NCBI GenBank assembly: GCA_963556255.1
Contig: OY744604.1
Span: 79,528,697 to 79,592,696, forward strand
Reading direction: 5' to 3'
Length of the DNA: 64,000 nt
From: Allolobophora icterica
Taxonomy: Eukaryota; Annelida; Clitellata; Crassiclitellata; Lumbricidae
Within the stretch, counting starts at the first letter, position 1. Every line of letters starts with the position of its first letter. The notes beneath the pieces are model-generated. The model made no database searches. It saw only the letters and a program-made list of their open reading frames with translations, and was not told the origin of the DNA. A program made the translations under genes and the position numbers. This document shows, piece by piece, positions 48,846 to 59,411 of this stretch.

Positions 48846-50231
48846 CACTGTGCCCCATAAAAAAACACACCAAAAAACTTTGTCATGAAACGCTTGTAAG
48901 TCTAATGTTAAATAAGAAAAAGTAATGTTTCATTTAAGAAGATGTTCGAAGTGATGTCCCTTCGCTTGAACGCAGGCTCTCAGCCTTGGCCGCCACTGTT
49001 CAATAGCTTTGTCAATGACACTCTGCTTCAACTGTGCCCACACAACGATGAGGCGCTCCTTCAACTCGTCGATGTCCCGTATTGCTGTCTGGTAGACGCG
49101 TTCCTGTATTAGACCCCAAATTCTGTAGTCAACGGGATTGAGGTCTGGTGAGTTTGCTGGCCAGAGTTCCGGTCCAATGAAGCTTGGTGTTTCACGTCGC
49201 AGCAACGCAATGGTGTCCTTTGCGCGATGTGCTGGGGCGCTGTCCTGCTGGAGAATAAATAAGTCGCTTGACATCCCTCTGATCGCTGGCAACATCTGCT
49301 CCATCAACAGGATATTCCTGTAATATTCGCCGTTGACCTTCACCCCAGGTTCCACGAAGAACAATTCCGTGCACCCGAGCTTCGAGACGGCGACGGAGAC
49401 CATCAGTGAGCGGCTGAAAGTCGGGCGGGTCCGCAGTAGGCGATTGGCGTCAACGTTGCGCTTCAGTGTTGTCGTGGATACGTAGAGACGATCGTTCTGA
49501 GCGTTTATTGGAGGCGCCACTGTAAACAGCTTCTCGTCACTAAACCAGATGAAAGGGACTAAATGCTCGGGAAACTTCCTAAGAAGTTGCTTGCATCGTT
49601 CCAGGCGTGAATCTGTGTTGCATGTTGATAACAGTTGGGCACGGCGTTTTTTCAGACACTTCAGCTGAAGGTCATCGTGTATTACTCTATACACTGTTCC
49701 CTTACTCATTCCAATTTCTCTTTGAATCTGGCGAGTTGTTCTGTGAGTTTGTGGTGCGCCCTCCTGGCTTAGCACAAGATCGTTTACTGCATCAATGTTC
49801 TCTGGTGTGCGCACCGAACGTGGTCGTCCGCTGCCGGGCTGACGATCCACGCTGGCCGTTTTTCGAATCTTTCGCAGCAGTACATCGAGGCCATTTTTAT
49901 TCCAACCCTTCTGCGGGAACTCTTTTATCAACCGACGACTACTGTAATCCTTCAACAATACTAAATTCTTAATAAAAATCTTATCTTCGCTGCTGAAAAC
50001 CATTTTAACTCTAAGTTACTAATCTCTGTTTATATGTTTCCAAACACGCCTAGTCGCCTAGTCTGCGTCACTGCCTCTAACAGCAACCACTTCTGTGAGT
50101 AAGTAAAATGTGAAATATTTTGTGGCAAAATTATTTTAGAAACAACGTACAAACTTTTATTACAATTGGCTTAGTTTTATAGAAGATTTTTGAAAAGTTT
50201 TTTGGTGTGTTTTTTTATGGGGCACAGTGTA
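48844..50231 (-). mobile_element. Intact mariner-type transposon (DD37D)
   Basis: Element 48846-50229 flanked by TA. The 36-bp terminal inverted repeats begin CACTGTGCCCCATAAAAAAA and match exactly at the two ends. It carries a complete transposase ORF on the minus strand. Perfect TIRs with an undamaged ORF indicate a recent, possibly still mobile copy. Confidence 0.93.
48930..50003 (-). CDS. Tc1/mariner-superfamily transposase, DD37D type
   Basis: 357 codons, ATG at 50003 and stop at 48930, with no internal stop. The N-terminal part is helix-turn-helix DNA-binding ('SSRRLIKEFPQKGWNKNGLD') with a GRPR-like 'PGSGRPRSVRT' hook. Catalytic residues: first Asp in 'FIWFSDEKLF', second in 'ILQQDSAPAHRA', third in 'NSPDLNPVDYRIWG'. 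I count 37 residues between the second and third Asp, i.e. DD37D, as in the maT-like group. It cuts and pastes DNA at TA sites. Length fits the family (about 340-370). It lies in the presumed intron of the IAP-like copy B, same strand. Confidence 0.92.
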   Translation of the reverse strand: MVFSSEDKIFIKNLVLLKDYSSRRLIKEFPQKGWNKNGLDVLLRKIRKTASVDRQPGSGRPRSVRTPENIDAVNDLVLSQEGAPQTHRTTRQIQREIGMSKGTVYRVIHDDLQLKCLKKRRAQLLSTCNTDSRLERCKQLLRKFPEHLVPFIWFSDEKLFTVAPPINAQNDRLYVSTTTLKRNVDANRLLRTRPTFSRSLMVSVAVSKLGCTELFFVEPGVKVNGEYYRNILLMEQMLPAIRGMSSDLFILQQDSAPAHRAKDTIALLRRETPSFIGPELWPANSPDLNPVDYRIWGLIQERVYQTAIRDIDELKERLIVVWAQLKQSVIDKAIEQWRPRLRACVQAKGHHFEHLLK

Positions 50232-50723
50232 TATTTATATGAACTGATTAATATTGAAATTCGTCACCAGCACTGACCTAATTTGAGGCAACAAAGTGAT
50301 TCACTATCCTGTGAACGACCTATAGGGCCTACTTGACTGAGTGCAACAGATGTCAACAAATGTCAACCATGGAAAGATGTCAACAGATGTCAACCATGGA
50401 AAGAGAAACGACCTGAATTCGTCATGCATATGAGGAAGCTGAAAGGCAGACAGGCTGATACTTACGTACAACTGGCGTGGGCGTTAGGTAGAGGAGATGT
50501 TCAGGTCTGATTGCGAAGCTTATCCAAGTAAACGGATGTATGTATGCCCGCTAGAAATCATTTGACTTATTGTGCGGTCTATGAACATTTTTAATTAGGC
50601 CAATTTTTACAGGCTGTTGTTCATTCATTCATTTGGAAATTCAATATAGCGCACGTTCAAGAAACCACGGCAGTAGAGATTAGACTTGAGCAACTTGTAA
50701 AAAGCAGACGTGTCACCCCTGGG
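50232..50723. other. No supported feature
   Basis: Contains a short tandem duplication of 'aacagatgtcaaccatggaa' at about 50345-50405 and a SINE/LINE-like 'ttcaatatagcgcacgttca' near 50640. No gene recognised. Confidence 0.4.
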
Positions 50724-50890
50724 CAGGGGTGTCTATCCCCCTAAGTCATTGGAGCAACGTCCCTTTTCCCCCTCTTCTTCCCCTCTCCCCGTTCTTCCCC
50801 CCTAAAATGGTGGCACACACTGACAGGATCTCCCCCCTATTTCTTGGATGGAGCATTTGCTCCAAGGTTTCTATGGTGTAGACGCCCCTG
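50724..50890. mobile_element. hAT-type MITE
   Basis: Ends CAGGGGTGTCTA and TAGACGCCCCTG with a perfect 8-bp duplication CCCCTGGG (50716-50723, 50891-50898). The interior is pyrimidine-rich. 167 bp. Confidence 0.8.
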
Positions 50891-51843
50891 CCCCTGGGGA
50901 GTAGGCGAATCTCTATCGGAAGACCATTCCAAATGGAGGGCCCAGCAATAGAGAAAGCCCGGCGTTGTCTAATTGTGGAGCGAGTCGAGGAGGAATAAAA
51001 GTGCTCCCAGTTGTATCCTTTTCTCAGTGTTCGAACGTTTGCTGCCCCGATCTCGCTACCATGGACTCGTCCATGCTAACGGGGTTTCAGGTTACTACTG
51101 CAAAGTGAAGACCAAAAAGAGTCCTTGGATTGGTGTTGACCGTTCAACTTCGGTGACGCCTACTAACAGTTGCTGGCTACAAAGAATCGTCCTCCACAGT
51201 TTGCCCATCGTGAGTCTGCGAGGCTCTTCGCCGATCGTGGCTCCTCTTCGACGACACTACGTGGTCGAGGAACTCAGAACATGATGTCTACTATCAGCCC
51301 CGCATGAGAATCTATCGGTTGGGCTCTTCATGTCTGCGGAAGCTAGCCAGTTGTGACTGTTCTGTATGTATGCACCACACAAACATGTGTGCATGCATAC
51401 GTAACATACTCACATACACACATACATACATACACACATACATACATACATACATGTACATACGTGCATACATACACACGTGCATAGATACATACTCACA
51501 TACAAACATATATGCATATATACATACATGTATACTCACATACATACAAACATTCATGCATACATGCATGCATACATACATGCATACATACTTACACCAC
51601 ATATATACATAGATGCATACATAGGGCCTACATACAAACATACAAGTGAGTCAGGCACTCCAAGTACGAAAAAGGACCAAGTCTCGTATAGGCTTGTACA
51701 TTTTGTCTGACTCCTGTTGGAATTGTTCCAGTTTTAACCCTGAAGAATTTAGTATGTAATTCAAGCGTGCCCATACTCTATATTCTTACACTGCAAGCGC
51801 ATGCAGAGAATCGGTTGATTGTTGAATCTTACGCATCACCTAC
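50891..51843. other. Degenerate (CATA)n and unrecognised sequence
   Basis: 51400-51640 is a degenerate CATA/CACA array giving spurious frames. Nothing else supported. Confidence 0.4.
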
Positions 51844-52101
51844 CCCGTGAGACAATTGTCCAGACTGGAATACATAGCCCTGTGTCGTGAGTTCTCTTTC
51901 TATGAAGGAACAACTCTCTGTGGCGATCTCGTGTCTGCAGATTAAGTCAGACGCTGTCTTCCAGTTTCTGAAGCGAACGGAACAATAGGAACAGATGACC
52001 TCGTCACCTCTTCCGGTGCTCCTGAACCCAAGGTCTTCAACCATACTTAGTCCAAAGGCTTCCACTCTCGCTCCAGATACAGAATCAAAGCGCTTATACA
52101 T
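51844..52101 (-). CDS. BIR-domain exon of IAP-like gene
   Basis: The minus-strand frame from ATG at 52101 ('MYKRFDSVSGARVEAF') to donor 'G|GTAGGT' is 86 codons. The zinc-binding BIR signature is complete: Cys-x2-Cys-x16-His-x6-Cys in 'CSYCSVRFRNWK' … 'ICRHEIATESC'. It is preceded by the conserved 'GFRSTGRGDEVICSYC' (family: GF.yTG..D.V.C..C). BIR domains bind caspases or IAP-binding motifs, or act in immune signalling. The ATG has A at -3 but may be internal to a longer exon. The phase 0 end does not directly match the phase 1 UBA exon at 45790, so a bridging exon is needed. Confidence 0.75.
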
Positions 52102-52872
52102 TTATTTTCTTCGACCGATTAACATCAGCACTCGATTACAATAAAATTGCAACGATAATATTCCTCTCATTTATATAGGACTTAGTACACCCATACTGAA
52201 CAAACATGCTTGTACTTTTCTGGAGAAACGCAGTTTCCTGATGCGATCTTATGATTTTGGGTTATTCCAATCACTTACAGTATGGAGGAACAAGCGTCTG
52301 CAGCAACGCTGCATGACCTACTGCGTGACAGTCTATAACCGCGCTGATTATAGAAATCTAGGCCTACTTAAACTTGCACATTGAAGCGAACTGTCTCGAG
52401 TTCGCTTACAAATGAATCACAACGAAACGTGGTTTCTAATTTCCAGTTCTATTTACACAATATTTACAGAACTATTTACAACGACTCTTCGTTGTTCACG
52501 ACTGTCAGTGTTCGTCATGCAGTCCCACAAAAGAACCACACATGAAAATGACTCTCATAAACAAAGCACTAACTCCCGCTGTCCGAAATCAAGACTTTGC
52601 ATCCATAATTCCATGTGTTTCTTCACTTCCGACTCGCACGTCTGTAGTACGGACCCGTGCCGTGTCAAAGAAGGCGAAGGACAGGGGAAGATAAGCGTTT
52701 CTCCGCTTCTCAAACTTCCTCCACTTCACCAACTTCGTTTGCACACGAAATTATTTTTAAGGCGAGCATAAATAAGATACAATTCGTTTTCGTAGAATCA
52801 GCTAGCAGCAGTTGCTTCAGCTAATTATTTTCTTTCAATGCTTGCTGCTCATCAGTTGAGCTTGACTGGCTT
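52102..52872. other. No supported feature
   Basis: Possible upstream/promoter side of the BIR exon on the minus strand; no promoter element could be identified. Confidence 0.3.
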
Positions 52873-53545
52873 TACTCTTTTTGGAAGGACGCATATTCTG
52901 CGCTGTCTTTGGGTCCACTTGGTCTCATTGTGTCACCACTCCTTTTGGTCTGACACAGGGCTGTGTTCTCGGACCATATTTATCCACTGCTAAAATTTCA
53001 ACTGTCCTCACCTCGTGTGGTTCGTTGAGTCAGATTCATGTTGGTGATATTCAGGCTTATCTGCATTGTCCTGAATCTAATTTATTTATTTATTCCGGAT
53101 ATTTCTATAGCGCCTCTCGAAGTCAACTACTGCTCAGAGGCGCTCCCGACTACAGCATTTGATACTGTGCCGGAATTTTCACGCCGAAGCGCCACGAGCA
53201 ATTGCGAGTGAAGGACTTCCCAAAGGTCCGTACGCAGCGGCTAGAGTGGGGTTCGAACCTGCAACCCTCCGGTCACAAGGCGCCGAACTTACCATTGAGC
53301 CACCACGCCCCACTGATCTGACTGCAGTAGCCACAATGCACCAGGCTATGGAGGCACTTGGCTATTGGATGACGTCCAATAGTCTGCGCCTTTACGCATC
53401 CAAATCGTCATTTATATGGCGAGGTAATGTGCAGCATCTAAGAAAAATAGATTTTCAGGCTATATCTGCTGGTTTCCCTCACTTTGTCTTCTCTTCATCT
53501 GTCCGCAAACTTGGGGTTGTTCTTCATCAAAAAACTTACCTTCTC
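52873..53545 (+). pseudogene. LINE reverse transcriptase fragment interrupted by a SINE
   Basis: The first part (52873-53080) encodes 'PFGLTQGCVLGPYLS' (RT block B, usual VPQGSVLGP) and 'HVGDIQAYLHCPES' (degraded YADD box). After the SINE (53082-53313) the same RT continues: 'ALGYWMTSNSLRLYASKSSF' … 'FPHFVFSSSVRKLGVVL'. A jockey/CR1-like order of blocks is evident. The catalytic Asp pair is mutated, so it is dead. Confidence 0.7.
53082..53313 (-). repeat. tRNA-headed SINE, family 2-like, inside a LINE
   Basis: On the minus strand the head 'gtggtggctcaatggtaagt' and box B 'GGTTGCAGGTTCGAACCCC' are well preserved. The tail is 'gaggcgctatagaaat'-like plus (AAAT)n. It splits the LINE RT fragment. 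Confidence 0.75.
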
Positions 53546-53700
53546 TGAACACCTAAATCTCGTATGCCGTGTTAGTTTTTGTTCAGTTGTGGCAATTGAG
53601 GGTCATTGAAATCAGTAAACATGTTTATAAATTTCTGACTGTGTGCGTCAATCATCCGCATGTATGAAGTTAAACTGTCGGATGTTTACTTTTTCACATG

Positions 53701-53906
53701 CAGGGCTGTAGTGGTAAAATTAGAGGTGAGTATCGCTACCTGTTAGTTTTCCGAAACAAATTAGAGGTGAGTAGGCCTATACGCTACAGTATTTTGTGAG
53801 TATACACGCTACAATATTTTAAAATAAATATTTTGTGAGGCGAGTATACGGTCTCTAGAGGTGAGTATACGCTGTATACCCGCGTATACCCTCGACTACA
53901 GCCCTG
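53701..53906 (+). mobile_element. hAT-type MITE, CAGGGCTGTAG family copy 1
   Basis: Ends CAGGGCTGTAG and CTACAGCCCTG; perfect TSD TTCACATG (53693-53700, 53907-53914). The interior repeats 'ttagaggtgagtatacgct'. Same family as 62276 and 60349. Confidence 0.88.
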
Positions 53907-54223
53907 TTCACATGTAATGATGAGAACAGCGCTGGACTGAATAAATCAATGTATAACAATTAGGATTGAGATGAATCACCTATCCCTTGAAATGGTTGTT
54001 GTTGTCAAGCTGATGTCTATGAAGGTAGCGATCGTGACAGTCGTGTCCTGTATAAGCCTATTATTGTCTGATCACGAACTGTCTTCTAAAATATGTTGCC
54101 AAAACAATGGTCTCAATTAGGCCTACCTCCTCCAATTATTGCATTTCATGAGAATTAGTTAATTCGACAGTCTAGTCTACTAGATTTGCATAAACATTAA
54201 ACATGCATAAATTTACTCATCAG

Positions 54224-54360
54224 AACGTTGGCCAGGAGTTGAACAGATACAACGAAAGTTCTGTTGTTCCTTCAGTGCAACAACCAAAACAACAACTCTT
54301 CGAGAAACCAGTCTATTCGATGATCGACCACAACGAAAAGCCACCGAGGCGGTGGCTCCA
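54224..54360 (+). pseudogene. Receptor terminal exon, copy C (5' part)
   Basis: The acceptor 'aatttactcatcag|AAC' is kept. The frame reads 'NVGQELNRYNESSVVPS' … 'EKPVYSMIDHNEKPP'. Compared with copy A, six codons covering GTVYVE are missing in frame, removing one YxxL motif; the second motif is now YSMI. The proline run is then interrupted by a 975-bp foldback element (54368-55342), and the rest of the exon resumes at 55346. The copy is therefore split and is unlikely to yield the normal C-terminus. Confidence 0.7.
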
Positions 54361-54367
54361 CCATATA

Positions 54368-55342
54368 TACCCCGTGATCGATCGAGTCGAACTGCTACGA
54401 TCGACTTGGCTCGACCGACGATCGACTTTGTCCACTAGTCGACCTCTCGTCGACTCGATCGACTTGGAAAATAAACGATCGACTTGGTCGACTTTGTCGA
54501 GTTGAACTGTATCTCTTGGCCATGGGCCCGGGAGCCATGGCGCCAAAGGTTCCAATGCTCACATAAGTTTTGGCTCTGTAGCGTCGAGGCAGAAGCATGC
54601 TCACACAACTTTTGGCTGGCGCTTTGTATTTGATGCTTGCTAAGTTAGTTATTGACTTATTTTGCTATAGACGCGTTTCATTTCATGAATATGTAGGCCA
54701 TGTATAATAAACTTTTCCACTGATTGTAAAAAATGACAAAATATTGTTATTGGTTATATCGGATATAATGTATAATTCTATCCATCTTAGGTCTGTAGCC
54801 TACTTAGCTGAGGTTAGCTCATGCAACTTTTAAACACTTTCAAAGCCACTGCTCTTGGCCAAAATCGAAACATTCAGTCCCGTCCTAACTTACAGACATT
54901 CGAACGTTTTGAGATCGTCGTTATAACTGACTACAGAGCTGAAATTTCCTGAAACTAGCGCATTTTTAACGCATCTTAATCTTTCAATTTTCACCGTAAA
55001 ACTGTGAAAAAGTATCTGCAGCTTCCACTATACGACATCACCAAAAGGCTTATAATTTGCACTGAACTTCAAATCAGGTTAATACGGTTAGTAGTTGTGC
55101 GCTTACAAAGCATTACGTCATCACATCATGTGGGTCATTTTGTGAAGTAGCTCAAAAATAGTAAGAAAATATTTCATAGTCGAGTCGAGTCGAGTCGAGT
55201 CGAGGAAACAACGATCGACTCGACTTGTCAAAACATATGATCGACTCGACTTGCAAGTCGATCGAGTCGAAGATTTTTCGACCGACTCGACTTGGCCGAG
55301 TTTCGATCGACTTGATCGACTGACTCGATCGATCACGGGGTA
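54368..55342. mobile_element. Foldback MITE with TA target duplication
   Basis: Ends TACCCCGTGATCGATCGAGT and the near-inverse 'gatcgatcacggggta', flanked by TA. Long subterminal arrays of CGATCGACTCG/CGAGTCG units occupy about 130 bp (left) and 170 bp (right). The AT-richer interior has no ORF. Inserted into the receptor copy C exon. Confidence 0.75.
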
Positions 55343-55345
55343 TAC

Positions 55346-55423
55346 TCCACCACCGTCTCTTTCGTGTCGTTCTTCGTGTGCTTCTCCCAAATGGCAGCCT
55401 TCTCACTCTACGCATTGCCTGGT
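55346..55423 (+). pseudogene. Receptor terminal exon, copy C (3' part)
   Basis: 'ccaccaccgtctctttcgtg' and 'tgtgcttctcccaaatggca' align with the proline/SLPRRSSCAS part of copies A and B. The codon corresponding to the A stop reads TGG. A second foldback element begins immediately downstream. Confidence 0.65.
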
Positions 55424-56437
55424 GTAAAGACTTCAGGCTACCCCACCCATTTCAAGTTACTCCCCGGTAACCTGAAATCGATTTCATATTACCCCCGGGG
55501 GTAGCCTGAACGCGATTTCAAGTTACCCCTGCGCTGTTCACATTACCCCCTGTCTGATTTAACTAAAATGATAAATTCTTATGCTTACAAGTCATGATAT
55601 GTGTATTGAATAAAACACGTGAAACATACCAGATTGAAAGCTAGCCTCAATATTTGAAAAAATAAAGAAATGTCACAAAAATGTTAATTGTATTAAAAAC
55701 ACTCATACACTAATCCAAAATGCCTGACATATTACATACTTATAAGATATACAAAGATTCGACCTACGTAGTTGATGTAATTGTTATCAACAGAAAAAGA
55801 TAGCTTGTTCTACATCATGTTAGAGGTGTAATGAGAGTTTAATGATAAATGTTAACAATTATTATTATTATTATTATGAGATAGTCGAAGAACGGTCCCG
55901 TTAATTTGAGGGGGTAATCTGAAATCGTAGGGGGTAATCTCAGTGTTTAATCTAGTCCCCCTCTTCTGGGAGGGGAAACAAGGTTTCTGGGGGACCTAAG
56001 AATTTACACAAGATTTTTCAGATTTGTTCATCCATCTTGAAAAAGTTTCTGAGTTTCAGACTTTTCATAATTTCATCTTTTTTTAGTCCTTCGTCCGATT
56101 TCTTTAACTTTTCTACAGCAATTACTCTCTCAAAAAGGTTGATGATCTTAGGAATTCATCTCTCTGGGGGAACCATGTATCCACATGTATCCTGGGGAGG
56201 AATTTTCCTCCCCTAAAGGTCTCTACATTGTAATATTGCTGGCCTCTGGGGGGATATGAATCCTGGGAGGGGAACATTTCCCCAAAAGACGTCTAGATTA
56301 AACACTGGGTAATCTGAAATCGATTTTAAGTTACCCCGGAGGTAACTTGAAATCGATTTCAGCTTAGCCCCCGGTAATCTGAACGCGATTTCAAGTTACC
56401 GAGGGGTAATTTGAAATGGGGGTAATCTGAAATCGCT
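55424..56437. mobile_element. Foldback element with nested hAT MITE
   Basis: Ends TGTAAAGACTTCAGGCTACC and the near-inverse 'gggtaatctgaaatcgctac'. Both subterminal regions are arrays of 'ctgaaatcgatttcaagtta'-like units with runs of C. The middle holds a complete smaller element (55941-56307). It interrupts block C; the flanks CTGG/CCGG may be a 4-bp duplication. Confidence 0.65.
55941..56307. mobile_element. hAT-type MITE nested in foldback element
   Basis: Ends CAGTGTTTAATCTAG and CTAGATTAAACACTG are exact inverse repeats. Perfect 8-bp duplication GGTAATCT (55933-55940, 56308-56315). 367 bp, no ORF. Confidence 0.88.
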
Positions 56438-57100
56438 ACACCGGCCTTGCCATATCAAACAGACGTGTTTATTTGAATAGACCAATATTTCGTGAGTAGG
56501 GCACGGTTGCCGATTGATAATATGACTTGTAATACGTAGAGAACGATTCGAGTTCCTCTGAGACTGTAACTGTGTAGGGAACTTTTTCCTGTCCTTCACT
56601 CGCAATTGCTCAACGCCATCGATTGATGCTTGATCATTAGGTAGTGGCGCTTAATAATTACATAAGAATAAATAATATTTTAGAGATTCAGACCAATATG
56701 TATTTCTACAGTGTCTCATGTCCGGCGACATAGAATCCGTTGTTTTCTATGTCGTTCACTTAATTAGATTAGTTTGTGGTGTTGTAATTGTCTCGGTATA
56801 CATCCTGTTAGTTATGGGTTGGTTGATTGGTCAGTAGACAAGTATCTTTGCTACTGACACATATATGATTCAAGCTATTTTCAAACAATAATGGCAATTG
56901 GTACGTTCAAAAATTTCTTAATTCGATTGTGACATTCGTTAAGGTAACTTAGAATCTTTTTGGAAAATCTTACATTTTAATCGGAACTTAACTATAAGAG
57001 ACAACACAACAAACAATTTCAGTTTATCTTAACGCACATTTTTTATCTGCTAAAGTAACCTTGATTCAACGCCGTTCCAGGATTCTTAAAGGCGCTACGT
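56438..57100. repeat. Block C flank
   Basis: 56465-56800 aligns with 30915-31200 and 41020-41340 (e.g. 'gggcacggttgccgat' versus 'gggcacggtaaccgat'). It ends at 'aaggcgctacgtaacc', a SINE-type tail that seeds the (AT)n tract. Confidence 0.6.
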
Positions 57101-57102
57101 AA

Positions 57103-57198
<96 letters not shown>

Positions 57199-57268
57199 AC
57201 CTACCTACCTACCTACCTACCTACCTACCTACCTACCTACCTACCTACCTACCTACCTACCTATCTAC

Positions 57269-57327
<59 letters not shown>

Positions 57328-57832
57328 ACATCTATATAATATATATGTTACAGGGAATGTGTATTTTCAGGGAATATGTATATTCCCTGAAATTTCAGGG
57401 AATGTGTATAGAAGCGGGATCTATGATGAAAATGTATCTAGAAGCTAGAAGCTGGACTAGTGATGAAAATGTAACTAAGGCCAGAAGCTGGATTAGCGAT
57501 GAAAATGTAACTAAGGCTAGAAGCTGGATTAGCGATGAAAATCATATACATATTCCCTGAAATCTTCAAGTGATTTCTATACACATTCCCTGAAATTTCA
57601 GGGAATATACATATTCCCTGAAAATACACATTCCCTGTAACATATATAATATATTTATATATATTATATATAGATAGATAGATAGGTAGGTATATATATA
57701 TGTATATATATAACAAATATGTATACATATATATGCCTATCTATCTATCAATCTATCTATCTATCTCTATCTCTCCATATATATATACATAGATAGATAG
57801 GTAGATAGACAGGTAGATAAATATATATATAT

Positions 57833-57912
<80 letters not shown>

Positions 57913-58050
57913 GTAGGTAGGGAGGTAGGTAGGTAGGTAGGTAGGTAGGTAGGTAGGTAGGTAGGTAGGTAGGTAGGTAGGTAGGTAGGTAGACAGACAG
58001 ACAGACAGACAGACAGACATACAGACATACATATAGATATATAGATAGAT
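57101..58050. repeat. Compound palindromic microsatellite with central MITE
   Basis: Order: (AT)n 57103-57195, (CTAC)n, (CTAT)n to 57327, a palindromic element 57347-57641, then mirror-image (TATA), (GATA)n, (GTAG)n and (ACAG)n to about 58017. The right half is broadly the inverse complement of the left. Confidence 0.75.
57347..57641. mobile_element. Palindromic MITE with 'CAGGGAAT' ends
   Basis: Starts GTTACAGGGAATGTGTATTT and ends with its exact inverse. The arms are about 65 bp and repeat 'tttcagggaatat'. The centre has about 39-bp tandem units of 'agaagctggattagcgatga'. Confidence 0.75.
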
Positions 58051-58346
58051 AGAGTTTTCCGCTGAAGGCGCTGTATAAATTTCTAATTACATCGGCCTAT
58101 TATAGCCTTGATACATGACAAAAAACTCAGCGATTATTGGCATTTGTACATTTAATTTTTGCATACAATGAATAAGTCTCCTGATGATCAATGTTTCATG
58201 AACATCAAGCGCATATTTATCTAAGCGAAGGAGTTGTTATTTTAGCAAAAAGCAAAATTAATGCAATAAGATTCGTATTCAACTTCTGGACAAGCTCCGT
58301 ATGCACACAGAATTCAATAGTTTTGTCTTTATCGGAATTTGCAATC

Positions 58347-58435
58347 CTACAGGGAAGCAGCATTCTGGTTCGTAGATTCATCACCGATCGTCATTATGTC
58401 GTCGACTAGGGTTGCTGTGCTTCCGTAATCATCTC
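58347..58435 (-). CDS. IAP-like gene copy C, terminal exon
   Basis: Minus strand: acceptor 'ttctttgtttaatag|GA', 28 codons plus TAG, phase 1 entry, 89 bp exactly as in copy B. It joins to 59412 as '..KRKLEQT-G-DDYGSTATLVDDIM..' and stops after 'DESTNQNAASL'. The DD-x3-T-x-LV-x-D-(I/M)-M pattern is shared with copy B and continues the UBA-like fold. Preservation of splice sites, phase, length and stop in both copies argues that it is functional or was so recently. Confidence 0.65.
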
Positions 58436-59411
58436 CTATTAAACAAAGAAAACAGATTGAATGAATAGCTAAAATTCTATGTACAATTTATTCAAATAAG
58501 TATACAGATAGATAGACATACAGACAGACAGACAGACAGACAGATAGATAGACAGACAGACAGATAGATAGGCAGGCAGATAGATAGATAGGCAGGCAGA
58601 CAGACAGACAGGCAAGCACGCGTAGGCTGAAATTGTCTTTTCAAAATGCATGTATGCCTATTTGTCTTTAGAAGGTCCTTGTGGACCAATGACGTAACAT
58701 GAAACCTGGACCTGCCACAGATTGTTCACAAATGGACCTTCGTGACCTGTTCTTAAGTTACCGAGATCTGAGGATAATCCTTCTTTTGGATATTCGGGCC
58801 CGGACCTCAGGTGCGCAGGAGCGGACTCTACGGGTCAATAGTTACTCTACTGCGATGGGTATGTCAGTCGTTCTGCGTTACACCATTGCATCGTATATGA
58901 CATTGTATTTGTTCCAGATTCTAGCAGACAGTACAAACAGCTCCCTGCAATGTGCAAACGTTACAACTACGTATTGCTGTGATTAACGTTCGGCCTCGCA
59001 ATGCTAACCAATCAGAGCTATGAACTGTATTGCGCTGAATTATACGCTGAATGAGTGGGCTATTTCTTGTCTAACTCAGAATATGAAAAAGTAGCACAAA
59101 CCAAAAACTAGAACGACGACGACCAAAACAACAACAACAAGAGAAGTTTTTTGAGCTAACTATGAGAGCCAATCACGGGTTTCAAGTATAAACGACTTTA
59201 CTTTTCTTAACCTTATCATATGAAACCGAGTGGTCAGTAATCTACCTCGCCTCACCGAAACCGCACAATCAGCTAACTCGTTTTTCAATTAAATTTGTTA
59301 AGGGGCACAAGTGGGTCACAAATCTCAAAATATCTTTTTTGCCTGGACTGTTACGATTATAAACAACACACTGGCATTTCAACAGATGGATAGTGATTGC
59401 TGCTACCCTAC
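58436..59411. other. Intron of IAP-like copy C with (CAGA/TAGA)n
   Basis: 58505-58615 is a (CAGA)n/(TAGA)n tract comparable to 45050-45300 in copy B. No other feature. Confidence 0.5.

Noticed and set aside
51312..51641. Cys/Tyr-rich minus-strand frame
   Set aside because: Translation of a degenerate CATA repeat.
57438..58032. Repetitive open frames in TATC/GTAG repeats
   Set aside because: Simple-repeat translation without start context or splice sites.
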